Shown here: positions 17,534-24,891 of the stretch, piece after piece
How positions within the stretch are numbered: position 1 is the stretch's first letter
How the letters are laid out: the number at the start of each line of letters is the position of its first letter
Assembly: GCA_964459165.1 (NCBI GenBank)
Contig: CAYWKM010000012.1
Span: 1-37,976, forward strand
Origin: RGIG4074 sp964459165
GTDB lineage: Bacteria; Bacillota; Clostridia; Christensenellales; Borkfalkiaceae
Direction: 5' to 3'
Length of the DNA: 37,976 bases
Translations under genes and position numbers: made by a program
Notes under the pieces: generated by a model
Seen by the model: only the letters and a program-made list of their open reading frames with translations
Told to the model about the DNA's origin: nothing
The model's database searches: none

Positions 17534-17659
17534 GGTAAACAGTCGTTGTTCCCTTGATAGAGGAAGGGATAAGCCGCCGGGTTACCGGCAGGAATGATTG
17601 AAAAATTTTTAAATAAAAGAAATTCCTTGACGAATGCGACCCCGAAAGGGGATTTTTCA

Positions 17660-17668
17660 TGATATAAT
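17660..17668 (+). promoter_or_regulatory. Possible extended -10 promoter for the holin-type genes
   Basis: TGATATAAT is an extended -10 element 55 nt before the next ATG. No -35 lies at the right distance; TTGACG at 17627-17632 is 30 bp upstream, too far. A short CCCC-GAAA-GGGG hairpin followed by ATTTTT lies between them (17641-17657). Confidence 0.4.
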
Positions 17669-17723
17669 GGAATTGTCCGAAGTTGATTTTTTGCAAAAGG
17701 AGAAGAATATCGGGAGAAAATGA

Positions 17724-18068
17724 ATGGAACAAGCGTTTTGGAATTTTATATTCAGCCTGATTAGCGCGGCATTGGGCTCGATCGCGGGCGCGGCGATCGC
17801 TTATCTGAAGCTGAAAAGGACGAAGAAAAAACAGGACGACGAGAGAGAGGAGGATCGTTTCAAGCGGCTGGAACACGGACAGCTGCTTTTAATGCGTTCC
17901 GATCTCATTCGTTTGCACGACTGCTTTATGGAACGCGGCTATTGCGCCGTGTCTGTTAAGTATTCCGTACGGGAAGAATACGAGGGTTATCGCGCGCTGG
18001 GCGGCAACGGCGTGGCGACAAAAATGTTGGAGGACGTCATGGCTCTTCCCGAAAAAAAAGAGAGCTGA
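17724..18068 (+). CDS. Phage-type membrane-anchored small protein (lysis-module associated)
   Basis: A 114-residue protein with one N-terminal transmembrane segment (about residues 7-28), a highly charged stretch (about 29-50, KLKRTKKKQDDEREED) and a conserved C-terminal region with LHDCFMERGYCAVSVK, YEGYRALGGNGVA and EDVMALP. That pattern resembles small proteins found next to holin genes in prophages of Clostridia and streptococci. This is from memory of the family, not a search. GGGAG lies 7 nt before the ATG. Its neighbour 165 bp downstream is a holin-like protein. No endolysin, terminase or structural gene is nearby. Function unknown. Confidence 0.7.
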   Translation: MEQAFWNFIFSLISAALGSIAGAAIAYLKLKRTKKKQDDEREEDRFKRLEHGQLLLMRSDLIRLHDCFMERGYCAVSVKYSVREEYEGYRALGGNGVATKMLEDVMALPEKKES

Positions 18069-18232
18069 AAGCCGATCGCCGTGCGTCTATTTGGGAATAG
18101 AGCCGAGGTCGTAAAATGCGTCGGCGCGTTCCGCAATCGGCTCTGTCTCCCTTATTGCGCGGGAAGGGCGGCTTTGAAAATTTTTAAACGGGATCTTGTC
18201 GAGATCGAAAAAAAGAAAAAAAGAGGAAGAAA

Positions 18233-18523
18233 ATGAAAGAAAGGATCGTTGCCATTTTAAGATTCGGCGTTCTGATTGCCGTTTTGGTCAATCAGGCGCT
18301 CGCCGCGTTCGGTTCCGCGCAAATTTGCGAGAGTACGGTTTATCAGATTTTATCGCTCGTATGCACGGCTATCGTTTCGGCTTATACGGCGTGGAAGAAC
18401 AACGATTTCACGCAGACGGCTATCCTCGCGGGGAAAATTTTCGATTCCTTGAAGGACGGAAGCCTTTCCAAGGAGGAAGCGGAAAAAATAATCGAGGAGG
18501 CGGAAGAAAAGAAATCGGAATAA
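18233..18523 (+). CDS. SPP1-family phage holin-like protein
   Basis: A 96-residue protein with two hydrophobic segments (about residues 5-26 and 34-52) and a short acidic C-terminus rich in Glu and Lys. The order of the second membrane segment, then AYTAWKNNDFTQTAILAGKIFDSLKDG, then a charged tail is what I expect from SPP1-type phage holins, which form membrane holes that release an endolysin. AGAGGAAG precedes the ATG and a terminator follows directly. No endolysin gene is adjacent, so this is either a prophage relic or a domesticated holin. The assignment rests on motif and topology. Confidence 0.72.
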   Translation: MKERIVAILRFGVLIAVLVNQALAAFGSAQICESTVYQILSLVCTAIVSAYTAWKNNDFTQTAILAGKIFDSLKDGSLSKEEAEKIIEEAEEKKSE

Positions 18524-18528
18524 ACGGC

Positions 18529-18558
18529 AAACGCAGGCGACAGCCTGCGTTTCCTTTT
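18529..18558 (+). terminator. Terminator after the holin-like gene
   Basis: A 10-bp stem (AAACGCAGGC at 18529-18538 with GCCTGCGTTT at 18543-18552) and a 4-nt loop, followed by CCTTTT. It starts 6 nt after the holin-like stop codon. Confidence 0.75.
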
Positions 18559-18618
18559 ACGTCTTTTCGTATCGATCACGCGATTTTACCGTTTGCCGCA
18601 GGCATAGGAAAATAACGG

Positions 18619-18647
18619 TTGACATTCTTTTGCCCATCGACTATAAT
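18619..18647 (+). promoter_or_regulatory. Perfect consensus promoter, antisense to tRNA-Trp and upstream of proC
   Basis: TTGACA (18619-18624), 17 bp, TATAAT (18642-18647). Transcription from about 18654 would run through the complement of the tRNA-Trp gene before reaching proC at 18871. It is the best plus-strand promoter upstream of proC; no other complete promoter is visible in between. Confidence 0.75.
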
Positions 18648-18660
18648 AATAAAGCAGCGT

Positions 18661-18695
18661 TAAAAAATCCGAAATTCTTTTCAGAATTTCGGATT
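18661..18695 (-). terminator. Terminator of tRNA-Trp
   Basis: On the minus strand a perfect 13-bp stem (AATCCGAAATTCT and its complement) with a GAAA loop is followed by a run of T. It begins at the very end of the encoded CCA. Confidence 0.85.
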
Positions 18696-18769
18696 GGCAG
18701 GGGAAACACGATTCGAACATGCAACCGACGGTTTTGGAGACCGCGACTCTACCGTTGAGCTATTCCCCT
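18695..18769 (-). tRNA. trnW: tRNA-Trp (anticodon CCA)
   Basis: Read on the minus strand it folds as a full cloverleaf. The acceptor stem is AGGGGAA/TTCCCCT (7 bp), the D stem GCTC/GAGT, the anticodon stem GCGGT/ACCGT with loop CTCCAAA (anticodon CCA), and the T stem GCATG/CGTGT with loop TTCGAAT. The discriminator is G and the 3' CCA is encoded. A promoter lies 12 bp upstream and a strong terminator follows directly, so this is a single-gene transcription unit. Confidence 0.95.
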
Positions 18770-18781
18770 AAAAACGTAAAC

Positions 18782-18810
18782 ATTATAATATAAAAAATTT
18801 TTTTAGTCAA
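18782..18810 (-). promoter_or_regulatory. Sigma-A promoter for tRNA-Trp
   Basis: On the minus strand TTGACT (18805-18810) and TATAAT (18782-18787) are 17 bp apart in an A/T-rich stretch. The predicted start is about 6 nt before the mature tRNA 5' end. Confidence 0.8.
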
Positions 18811-18870
18811 CGATTTTTCAAAAGAATTTTTTGTTTTTTTGTTAAATTTGTCGATAGGGGAGTATGACTC

Positions 18871-19677
18871 ATGAAGAAAATGTTTAAACTCGGCGTCATC
18901 GGAGCGGGATTCATGTCTCACGCCGTTATCCGCGGCGCCGTCGCTTCCGGATTTATCCGCGAAAAGAAAATTATCCTTTCGAGCAGGCGGGAAGAGTCCT
19001 TTGAACGCTTCGAAGAATTCAACTTAACGACCACGCTCAGCAACCGCGCCGTCGCCGAAAACAGCGAATATCTTCTCCTCGCGGTAAAGCCGCAGAATTT
19101 TGCCGAAGTCGCCGAAGAGCTGAAAGGCGTAAACGTCGAAAAGATTATTTCGATCATGGCGGGCGTTACGCGCTATCGGATTCGAAAGGCTTTCGGCGGA
19201 AAGTGCATGGTCTGTCGCTGTATGCCCAATCTTCCCTGCGCGATCGGTTCGGGCATGATCGCCGCGGATCTTTCCGATTTTACAAGCGAGGACGACGCGG
19301 AGTTCATTTCCGGTCTGTTCAGCAATCTCGGCGTATTTATGAGCGTTCGCGAGGACAAGCTGGACGCGGTTACCGGTATTTCCGGCAGCGGACCCGCTTA
19401 CGTTTATCTCTTTATTCAGAGCCTTATAGAAGCGGGCGTAAAAAACGGGCTTACCCAAGACGAGGCGACGACGCTCGCCATTCAAACGGTTTCGGGCGGA
19501 ACGGAGATGGCGGCGCGGGAGACGGAGAAGACGATTCCCGAGTTGATCGCTTCCGTAAGCAGCGAGGGCGGCACGACGATCGAAGCGCTGCGTTCGTTTG
19601 AAAAAGACGACTTTAAAGGAAGCGTTCTGCGCGCGGTAGACGCTTGCGTGGCGCGTTCGAAGGAACTTTCCAAGTAG
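18871..19677 (+). CDS. proC: Pyrroline-5-carboxylate reductase
   Basis: NAD(P)H-dependent enzyme of 268 residues catalysing the last step of proline synthesis. It has the Rossmann motif LGVIGAGFMSHAV (about residues 7-19; the usual Asn of GNM is Phe), LLAVKPQNF (about 70-78), CRCMPNLPCAIGSGM (about 113-127) and the dimer/substrate signature TGISGSGPAYVYLFI (about 167-181), followed by the helical C-terminal domain. AGGGGAG is upstream of the ATG. rnhA starts 10 nt downstream, so the genes are probably cotranscribed. Confidence 0.95.
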   Translation: MKKMFKLGVIGAGFMSHAVIRGAVASGFIREKKIILSSRREESFERFEEFNLTTTLSNRAVAENSEYLLLAVKPQNFAEVAEELKGVNVEKIISIMAGVTRYRIRKAFGGKCMVCRCMPNLPCAIGSGMIAADLSDFTSEDDAEFISGLFSNLGVFMSVREDKLDAVTGISGSGPAYVYLFIQSLIEAGVKNGLTQDEATTLAIQTVSGGTEMAARETEKTIPELIASVSSEGGTTIEALRSFEKDDFKGSVLRAVDACVARSKELSK

Positions 19678-19687
19678 AAAGAGTAAG

Positions 19688-20137
19688 ATGAAAAAGGTTA
19701 TTTTGTATACCGACGGCGCGTGCTCGGGAAACCCCGGCGCGGGAGGCTGGGGAGCAATCTTAATGTATAACGGCGTTGAAAAGGAAATCAGCGGGGGAGA
19801 AGCGCTTACGACGAACAACCGCATGGAAGTCACCGCCGTGGTCGAGGGACTTTCTCTTTTAAAATATCCCTGCGAAGTGGAAGTGTACAGCGATTCCGCT
19901 TACGCGGTAAACGCGTTCAATCGGCATTGGTTGGACGACTGGAAGGGAAACGGCTGGAAAAAGAGCGACGGCAAAGAGGTTCTCAATCGCGATTTATGGG
20001 AAAAATTGGATTCTCTATGTAAAATTCACAAAGTAAAGTTCATAAAAGTCAAGGGACATGCAGATAATGAATATAATAACAGGTGCGACGGTCTTGCGAC
20101 CGGAGCCATAAAGAAAATGCGTGGTGAATCAGTTTGA
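19688..20137 (+). CDS. rnhA: Ribonuclease HI
   Basis: A 149-residue nuclease that degrades RNA in RNA-DNA hybrids. All four catalytic acidic residues are visible: D9 in LYTDGACSGNPG, E47 in NNRMEVTA, D69 in VYSDSAYAV and D134 in NNRCDGLA. H124 in VKGHADNEYN is also present. The basic handle region (WKGNGWKKSDGKEV) is retained, as in the E. coli enzyme. The stop overlaps the TTG start of the following membrane protein gene. Confidence 0.97.
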   Translation: MKKVILYTDGACSGNPGAGGWGAILMYNGVEKEISGGEALTTNNRMEVTAVVEGLSLLKYPCEVEVYSDSAYAVNAFNRHWLDDWKGNGWKKSDGKEVLNRDLWEKLDSLCKIHKVKFIKVKGHADNEYNNRCDGLATGAIKKMRGESV

Positions 20138-21027
20138 AAAAAACCGAAACAAAAAAATTTTACCTTTTTGTATTGTTATTTACCGCATTTGCGGTTTTAT
20201 GCGCGTTCCTGTTCGGGTTGGGGCTGTATCGAATTCCCGTCGATTTTATCTCGAAACACAGCGGCGTATTCTTTTGGCTCGGGGAATTTCTGCTCGCCTC
20301 GCTTTATGTATTTTGCCTCGTAGTCACGGTAAAGAACAAGGATAAGCTGATCAAAATCGGGATCACCGCTTATGTTCTGATCGTCTTTTGTCTCGTCGTT
20401 CTTGCCGTCTTGGTCAGAACGGGGTTCTTTTATGTGGTGAACAGCGTGGAAGAATTGCGCGCCTATATCGAAAGAGCGGGCAGCTGGACTTGGTTGATTT
20501 TCATTCTCCTGCAATTTTTACAGGTGACGCTGCTCCCTATTCCCGGAATGATTTCCACGACGGTCGGCGTCGCGCTGTTCGGCCCTTTCCGTTGCATGAT
20601 TTTAAGCCTAATCGGAATCGAGCTCGGTTCGCTCGCGGCGTTTATCGTGGGCAGAAACCTCGGCTATAAGGCGGTCGTTTGGCTGGTGGGAAAGGATGAT
20701 TTGGATAAGTGGATGGGAAAGCTCAGGGGGAAAGACTCCTTTCTGCTCACGCTGATGTTTTTGTTCCCGCTGTTCCCCGACGATATCCTTTGCTTCGTGG
20801 CGGGGCTTTCTTCGATGACTTTCAAATACTTTTTCGTCATGACGCTGATTACTCGTTCCCTATCGATTGCGACTACTTGTTATTCCGTTAATTTCATTCC
20901 CTTCGATACATGGTGGGGGCTTCTGACGTGGGGCTTGCTGATTGCGGCGGTCGTCGTTTTATTCGTCTTCGTCTATAAGAATATGGACAGGATTCAGGAA
21001 AAAATCAAAAAGCTGAAAAAGAAATGA
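20134..21027 (+). CDS. DedA/TVP38-family (VTT domain) membrane protein
   Basis: A 297-residue multi-pass inner-membrane protein. Hydrophobic segments lie at about residues 9-30, 45-65, 74-95, 120-150, 155-175, 200-225 and 260-285. The VTT-domain core is recognised from LLPIPGMISTTVGVALFGP, GIELGSLAAFIVGRNLGY and the re-entrant-loop-like FPLFPDDILCFVAGLSSMTF. Members of this family are implicated in lipid scrambling or transport and envelope homeostasis; the substrate is not inferable. The start is TTG at 20134, overlapping the rnhA stop, because no ATG falls before the first membrane segment. Confidence 0.87.
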   Translation: MKKTETKKFYLFVLLFTAFAVLCAFLFGLGLYRIPVDFISKHSGVFFWLGEFLLASLYVFCLVVTVKNKDKLIKIGITAYVLIVFCLVVLAVLVRTGFFYVVNSVEELRAYIERAGSWTWLIFILLQFLQVTLLPIPGMISTTVGVALFGPFRCMILSLIGIELGSLAAFIVGRNLGYKAVVWLVGKDDLDKWMGKLRGKDSFLLTLMFLFPLFPDDILCFVAGLSSMTFKYFFVMTLITRSLSIATTCYSVNFIPFDTWWGLLTWGLLIAAVVVLFVFVYKNMDRIQEKIKKLKKK

Positions 21028-21031
21028 CGAG

Positions 21032-21065
21032 AGCGAATATTCCGAACGGGATATCCGCTTTTTTC
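21032..21065 (+). terminator. Terminator after the VTT-domain gene
   Basis: An imperfect 12-bp stem (21032-21043 with 21048-21059, one mismatch and one G-T pair), a GAAC loop and a following T-run. It begins 5 nt after the stop codon. Confidence 0.7.
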
Positions 21066-21101
21066 TGCGTTCCGTCTGAATGGGGAGGGAAGAGGTAAAA
21101 T

Positions 21102-21132
21102 TTTCTTTTACGGGGTAAAAGAAATCTTTTTT
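21102..21132 (+). terminator. Second intrinsic terminator
   Basis: A perfect 10-bp stem (TTTCTTTTAC with GTAAAAGAAA), a GGG loop and then TCTTTTTT. It sits 20 bp before the decarboxylase promoter and insulates that operon. Confidence 0.7.
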
Positions 21133-21152
21133 ATAAAAATGCCGCCGCGCTG

Positions 21153-21181
21153 TTGATTTTTTTTCGGACCTCTGCTATAAT
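21153..21181 (+). promoter_or_regulatory. Sigma-A promoter of the decarboxylase operon
   Basis: TTGATT (21153-21158), 17 bp, TATAAT (21176-21181), with extended -10 TGC just before TATAAT. It lies about 50 nt before the first gene of the operon. Confidence 0.82.
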
Positions 21182-21233
21182 GTTATGCGGTAGAAATTTG
21201 AAATTTATATCTAAATTTTCTTGGAGGAATTTT

Positions 21234-22589
21234 ATGGATAAAATCCAATTGCTAAAAACCAGAAAAGAAAAATTGAGCAAAGCGGGGGAGAAGATAAGAG
21301 ATCGGATAAAATCTCTTATCGACGAAGACAGCTTCGTTGAACTTTCCGCTTTTAGTTTTTCAAAGAGTGATTTTTACGGCGAAGACGCGGAAGGCGAGGG
21401 AGTCGTGACCGGTTTTGCTACGATCGAGGACTATCCTTATTATCTCGTGGCGCAGAATTATAACGTCTTAAAGGGCGGACTTTCCAAGGCGAATTGCGAC
21501 AAAATCGTAAAGACGCTCGATCTCGCCGAAAAGAACGACGTTCCCGTCGTGTACTTTTTAAACAGCGCGGGCGTTCAGGTCGGCGAAGGCGTTACCGTCC
21601 TCGAAGGGTTGGCAAAGCTCCTGCTTCGCATCACGCAGTTAAAGGGCGTCGTTCCGCAGTATGCCGTCGTCAACGGCGAAGTCTACGGTTCGCTCGCGCT
21701 CGCCGCCGCCGCTTGCGACTTTACTTTCTTTACCGACGAGAGCGTCCTCGCCGTCAACAGTCCGTTTGTTCTTTCCGCTAAGACGGGAGAGAATCTTCCC
21801 AAGGAAAAGGTCGGGGGAGCGGAAGCCATAGCAAAATCGGAAGCCGTTTCTTTCCGCGTGAAGGATATCGGGGAGGTCAGAGAGATCATCTGTAAGATTT
21901 CTTCCGTCGTCAATCGTACGATCGAGGAGGGGGTCGAGCTCAACGACGGCGTTCCCGCTCTCAACGTCAAGGCGGATGCGGAAGGACTCCTTTCCTTAAT
22001 CGAAGACGGCGTGGAAATCGGCGCTTCCTACGAATCCGACGTGAAGACGGTTCTCGGAAGAATCGGAGGGATCTCCGTCGCGGTCGTCCTGTTTGCCGGC
22101 GAAAACGGCGTGGAGCTCACTGCGAATAAGATGAAAAAAATCAGGAATTTCGCCGAATTCGCCTGCTGCTATTCCATTCCTTTCGTGACGTTCGTCAATA
22201 CGCTCGGCGTAGAGGCGACGATGGACGCCAACAACAGCCCCGTCATGAAGGAGATCGCCGAATATATGGCGATGCTCGACGCTATGGATAACGCCAAGAT
22301 TGCCGTCGTCTACAAAAAGGCGATCGGGCTCGGCTATTCGTTGTTTGCTTCCAAGAGCATGGGATTCGATTATACGATCGCTTTCGCCGACGCGAAGATC
22401 GCTCTCTTTGACGACGTGCAGGGCGCGGTAGTGGAATTCGGGAAGAGCGACGAAGCGCTCGCGGCAAAATACGCCGATGAAAATTCCGATCCCGTCAACG
22501 CGGCGAAGGACGGCTACCTCGACGACGTCGTCGAACCTCAATTTGTCAAACAGTACGTGATCGCGTCTTTGCAGATGCTTATCAAATAA
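21234..22589 (+). CDS. Divergent acyl-CoA carboxyltransferase (MmdA-like) subunit
   Basis: A 451-residue two-lobed crotonase-fold protein related to methylmalonyl-CoA decarboxylase alpha and acyl-CoA carboxylase beta subunits, which usually exceed 500 residues. The start is the ATG at 21234, with GGAGG 7 nt upstream. The N-terminal layout is recognisable: DEDSFVELSAF (30-40), GEGVVTGFATI (54-64), then SAGVQVGEG (111-119) in place of the usual SGGARIQEG. The glycine-rich oxyanion block GPCAGGAVYSPA is replaced by NGEVYGSLALAAA (148-160), and the C-lobe RKAYGGAY-type motif by KKAIGLGYSLFAS (361-373). These changes suggest an altered substrate or a non-catalytic role. First gene of the Na+-decarboxylase operon. 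Confidence 0.8.
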   Translation: MDKIQLLKTRKEKLSKAGEKIRDRIKSLIDEDSFVELSAFSFSKSDFYGEDAEGEGVVTGFATIEDYPYYLVAQNYNVLKGGLSKANCDKIVKTLDLAEKNDVPVVYFLNSAGVQVGEGVTVLEGLAKLLLRITQLKGVVPQYAVVNGEVYGSLALAAAACDFTFFTDESVLAVNSPFVLSAKTGENLPKEKVGGAEAIAKSEAVSFRVKDIGEVREIICKISSVVNRTIEEGVELNDGVPALNVKADAEGLLSLIEDGVEIGASYESDVKTVLGRIGGISVAVVLFAGENGVELTANKMKKIRNFAEFACCYSIPFVTFVNTLGVEATMDANNSPVMKEIAEYMAMLDAMDNAKIAVVYKKAIGLGYSLFASKSMGFDYTIAFADAKIALFDDVQGAVVEFGKSDEALAAKYADENSDPVNAAKDGYLDDVVEPQFVKQYVIASLQMLIK

Positions 22590-22609
22590 AATGAGGGCGG
22601 AAAACGATT

Positions 22610-22978
22610 ATGTTGAATTTATTGTCCGATAAGCTTTCGGGAAGTCAAATGGGGCAAGCGGGGATTCAGGCGATCATCGGTTTTATCATCGTCATCGTCG
22701 GTATCGCCGTCCTGATTGCCGTTCTCATGTTTGTGGGTTTTATCATGACGAAGATCAACGGAAAGGGGAAGGAGGGCAAAAAATCTTCTTCAAGAGAGAG
22801 ACAGCCGTCGCCCGTTCCGGTGAAAAAGCCTGAAATCAAACCCGTAGTAAAAAAGGAAGAAGCGTCTTCCGATATCCCCGACGAGGTGAAGGCTGCCGTT
22901 ATCGCCGCAATCATGGCGTATTACAGCGTCGAAAAGCCGCGCGCGGAATTTAAAGTAAAGAGAATCAAGAGAATTTAA
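22610..22978 (+). CDS. OadG-like small membrane subunit of Na+-pumping decarboxylase
   Basis: A 122-residue protein with one transmembrane helix (about residues 20-46, IIGFIIVIVGIAVLIAVLMFVGF), a lysine/proline-rich linker (47-85) and a conserved C-terminal segment (DEVKAAVIAAIMAYYSV, about 91-107) like that in gamma/delta subunits of oxaloacetate and methylmalonyl-CoA decarboxylases. Those subunits anchor the soluble carboxyltransferase and biotin carrier to the membrane beta subunit. It sits between the carboxyltransferase homologue and the biotin carrier, 8 nt before the latter. Identification rests on topology, C-terminal motif and context. Confidence 0.8.
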   Translation: MLNLLSDKLSGSQMGQAGIQAIIGFIIVIVGIAVLIAVLMFVGFIMTKINGKGKEGKKSSSRERQPSPVPVKKPEIKPVVKKEEASSDIPDEVKAAVIAAIMAYYSVEKPRAEFKVKRIKRI

Positions 22979-22986
22979 GGAGATAT

Positions 22987-23358
22987 ATGATCATGCGTAA
23001 TTTTATTGTTACTATCGACGGAAAAAGTTATCAAGTAGGGGTTGAAGAAGTAGGCGCGGCCGACTCTTCCGCTCCTGCCGTGAAAGCTGCGGCGCCTGCG
23101 GCGGCTCCCGTCGTCGCGCCCGCGCCTGCGCCTAAGGCGGTTGTAAACGGAGAAAAGGTTCTTTCGCCTTTCCCCGGACTCATTAAAAATCTTCTCGTGG
23201 CGGAGGGCGCCGCCGTCAAGAAAGATCAGCCGATCCTTGTGCTCGAAGCGATGAAGATGGACAACGACATCACGGCTCCCTGCGACGGGATCGTATCTTT
23301 TCAGGTTTCAAAGGGCAATAACGTAGAATCGAATACGACGCTCGCCGTGATCGGTTAA
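22987..23358 (+). CDS. Biotin carrier (biotinyl domain) protein of the decarboxylase
   Basis: A 123-residue biotin/lipoyl-attachment protein. A short N-terminal part is followed by an Ala/Pro-rich flexible linker (about residues 27-52) and the biotinyl domain with EAMKMDN, in which the Lys (residue 90) carries biotin. It shuttles the carboxyl group from the soluble carboxyltransferase to the membrane beta subunit. In size and layout it resembles the 1.3S subunit of propionibacterial transcarboxylase. Two starts are possible: ATG at 22987 (4 nt after AAGGAG) or ATG at 22993 (10 nt after it); the second gives the more typical MRNFIVTIDG start. Confidence 0.93.
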   Translation: MIMRNFIVTIDGKSYQVGVEEVGAADSSAPAVKAAAPAAAPVVAPAPAPKAVVNGEKVLSPFPGLIKNLLVAEGAAVKKDQPILVLEAMKMDNDITAPCDGIVSFQVSKGNNVESNTTLAVIG

Positions 23359-23388
23359 GCGTAATTTTGACAGTATAAGGAGTAATCC

Positions 23389-24867
23389 ATGGCTAATTTA
23401 CTCTCTTTTTTCTCGACCGTAGGGGATATCTTTAAGAACCTCGGCGAATCGATGGGATTTATGAGCGCCGAAGCCTACTGGGGCAATTATGTGATGATGG
23501 CGATAGCCTTCGTGCTCTTTTATCTCGCGATCGTTAAAAAGTTTGAGCCGCTGCTTCTTCTGCCCATCGCGTTCGGTATGCTCTTAATCAATATTCCCGG
23601 GGCGGAAGCGGTTGTATGGGGCAGCTATATGCCCGATACCTCGCTCACTCTCGGCGTGGACGGAAATACCGAATATGTGGGCGTGTATACGAACGCTCTC
23701 ACCGACGTCGTCATCTATATCCGAGACGGATATTTAAACGGCGATCTCGTCGCCTATTACGCAAGCTTTGAGGATTTGCTCGCCGGAACGACCTCTGCGA
23801 TGTCGGTAAACGATTTTGCTTCCTTGTATTCGCTGAGCGGATATATCGAAGGAACGGTTTCAAACGGCGTTACGACCTTCGCCGATTCCGCTCTGGTTTT
23901 GGGAACGGAATATTCCATGGTGGATCCCTCCTCGCGAGGACTTTTATGGTATCTCTATTACGGCGTAGATAAGGTGATTTATCCTCCCCTCATCTTCCTC
24001 GGCATCGGGGCGATGACGGATTTCGGTCCGCTGATCGCCAATCCCAAGAGCATGCTGATCGGCGCGGCTGCGCAGCTTGGCGTATTTTTAACGTTCGCCG
24101 GCGCGGCGGCTCTCGGCTTCGCCTTGGGCTGGTTTAGCTTGCAGGAAGCCGCCGCCATCGGCATGATCGGCGGCGCGGACGGACCTACCGCTATTTATGT
24201 GGCGAAAAAGCTCGCCGAGAATCTTCTTCCCGCCATCGCGATCGCGGCTTATTCCTATATGGCTTTGATTCCGATTATCCAAAAGCCCATTATGAGATTG
24301 CTCACGACGAAAAAGGAGAGGGCGATCAAGATGACGCAGCTGAGAACGGTCTCCAAGACGGAAAAAATCCTTTTCCCCATCATCGTCACGACGTTGGTCG
24401 GCATCGTTCTTCCCGACGCGATTCCTCTTTTGGGTATGCTCATGTTGGGCAACCTTTTCAAGGAGTGCGGCGTATGCGACAGACTTTCCTCGCAGGCGCA
24501 GAACGGACTCATGAATACGCTCACGATCTTTCTCGGCGTCGCCGTAGGCTGCAAGGCGAAAGCCTCTTCCTTCTTGAGCGTTCAGACGATTTCCATCATC
24601 GTTCTCGGTCTTGTCGCCTTCTGCTGCGGCACGATCGGCGGTCTATTGATGGCGAAACTTATGAATAAACTTTCCCACGGCAAGATCAATCCTCTCATCG
24701 GCTCGGCGGGCGTTTCCGCAGTGCCTATGGCGGCAAGGATTTCGGAGGACGTCGGAAGGGAAACGGATCCCAGCAACCATTTGCTCATGCAGGCGATGGG
24801 ACCCAACGTAGCGGGCGTGATCGCCTCCGCATTGGCGGCGGGCGTACTGCTTGCCTGCTTCGGTTGA
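23389..24867 (+). CDS. Na+-translocating decarboxylase beta subunit (OadB family)
   Basis: A 492-residue polytopic membrane protein that decarboxylates carboxybiotin and pumps Na+ outward. Family blocks are clear: LAIVKKFEPLLLLPIAFGML (46-65), PLIFLGIGAMTDFGPLIANP (200-219), the Na+-site motif GGADGPTAI with Asp264 (equivalent to Klebsiella Asp203), AYSYMAL, LRTVSKTEKILFP and GSAGVSAVPMAARISEDVG near the C-terminus. Between NIP (68-70) and GLLWYLYYG (184-192) lies an insert of about 113 residues, tyrosine- and acid-rich and predicted extracytoplasmic. This region is about 68 residues in Klebsiella OadB, as I recall it. AAGGAG precedes the ATG by 6 nt. Confidence 0.95.
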   Translation: MANLLSFFSTVGDIFKNLGESMGFMSAEAYWGNYVMMAIAFVLFYLAIVKKFEPLLLLPIAFGMLLINIPGAEAVVWGSYMPDTSLTLGVDGNTEYVGVYTNALTDVVIYIRDGYLNGDLVAYYASFEDLLAGTTSAMSVNDFASLYSLSGYIEGTVSNGVTTFADSALVLGTEYSMVDPSSRGLLWYLYYGVDKVIYPPLIFLGIGAMTDFGPLIANPKSMLIGAAAQLGVFLTFAGAAALGFALGWFSLQEAAAIGMIGGADGPTAIYVAKKLAENLLPAIAIAAYSYMALIPIIQKPIMRLLTTKKERAIKMTQLRTVSKTEKILFPIIVTTLVGIVLPDAIPLLGMLMLGNLFKECGVCDRLSSQAQNGLMNTLTIFLGVAVGCKAKASSFLSVQTISIIVLGLVAFCCGTIGGLLMAKLMNKLSHGKINPLIGSAGVSAVPMAARISEDVGRETDPSNHLLMQAMGPNVAGVIASALAAGVLLACFG

Positions 24868-24891
24868 TTGTTATGGAGGTTATGATTGATT

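Noticed and set aside
17627..17668. Full TTGACG/TATAAT promoter for the holin-type pair
   Set aside because: The boxes are 30 bp apart, too far for one promoter; only the extended -10 is retained as a weak call.
17154..17876. Minus-strand open frame of 240 codons across the manC end and the holin-associated gene
   Set aside because: It spans the hairpins and overlaps two supported plus-strand genes; its arginine/serine-rich translation resembles no protein family.
18560..18870. Prophage attachment site (direct repeat of the tRNA-Trp 3' end)
   Set aside because: I found no second copy of the tRNA 3' end near the holin-like genes, and the tRNA is followed directly by its own terminator.
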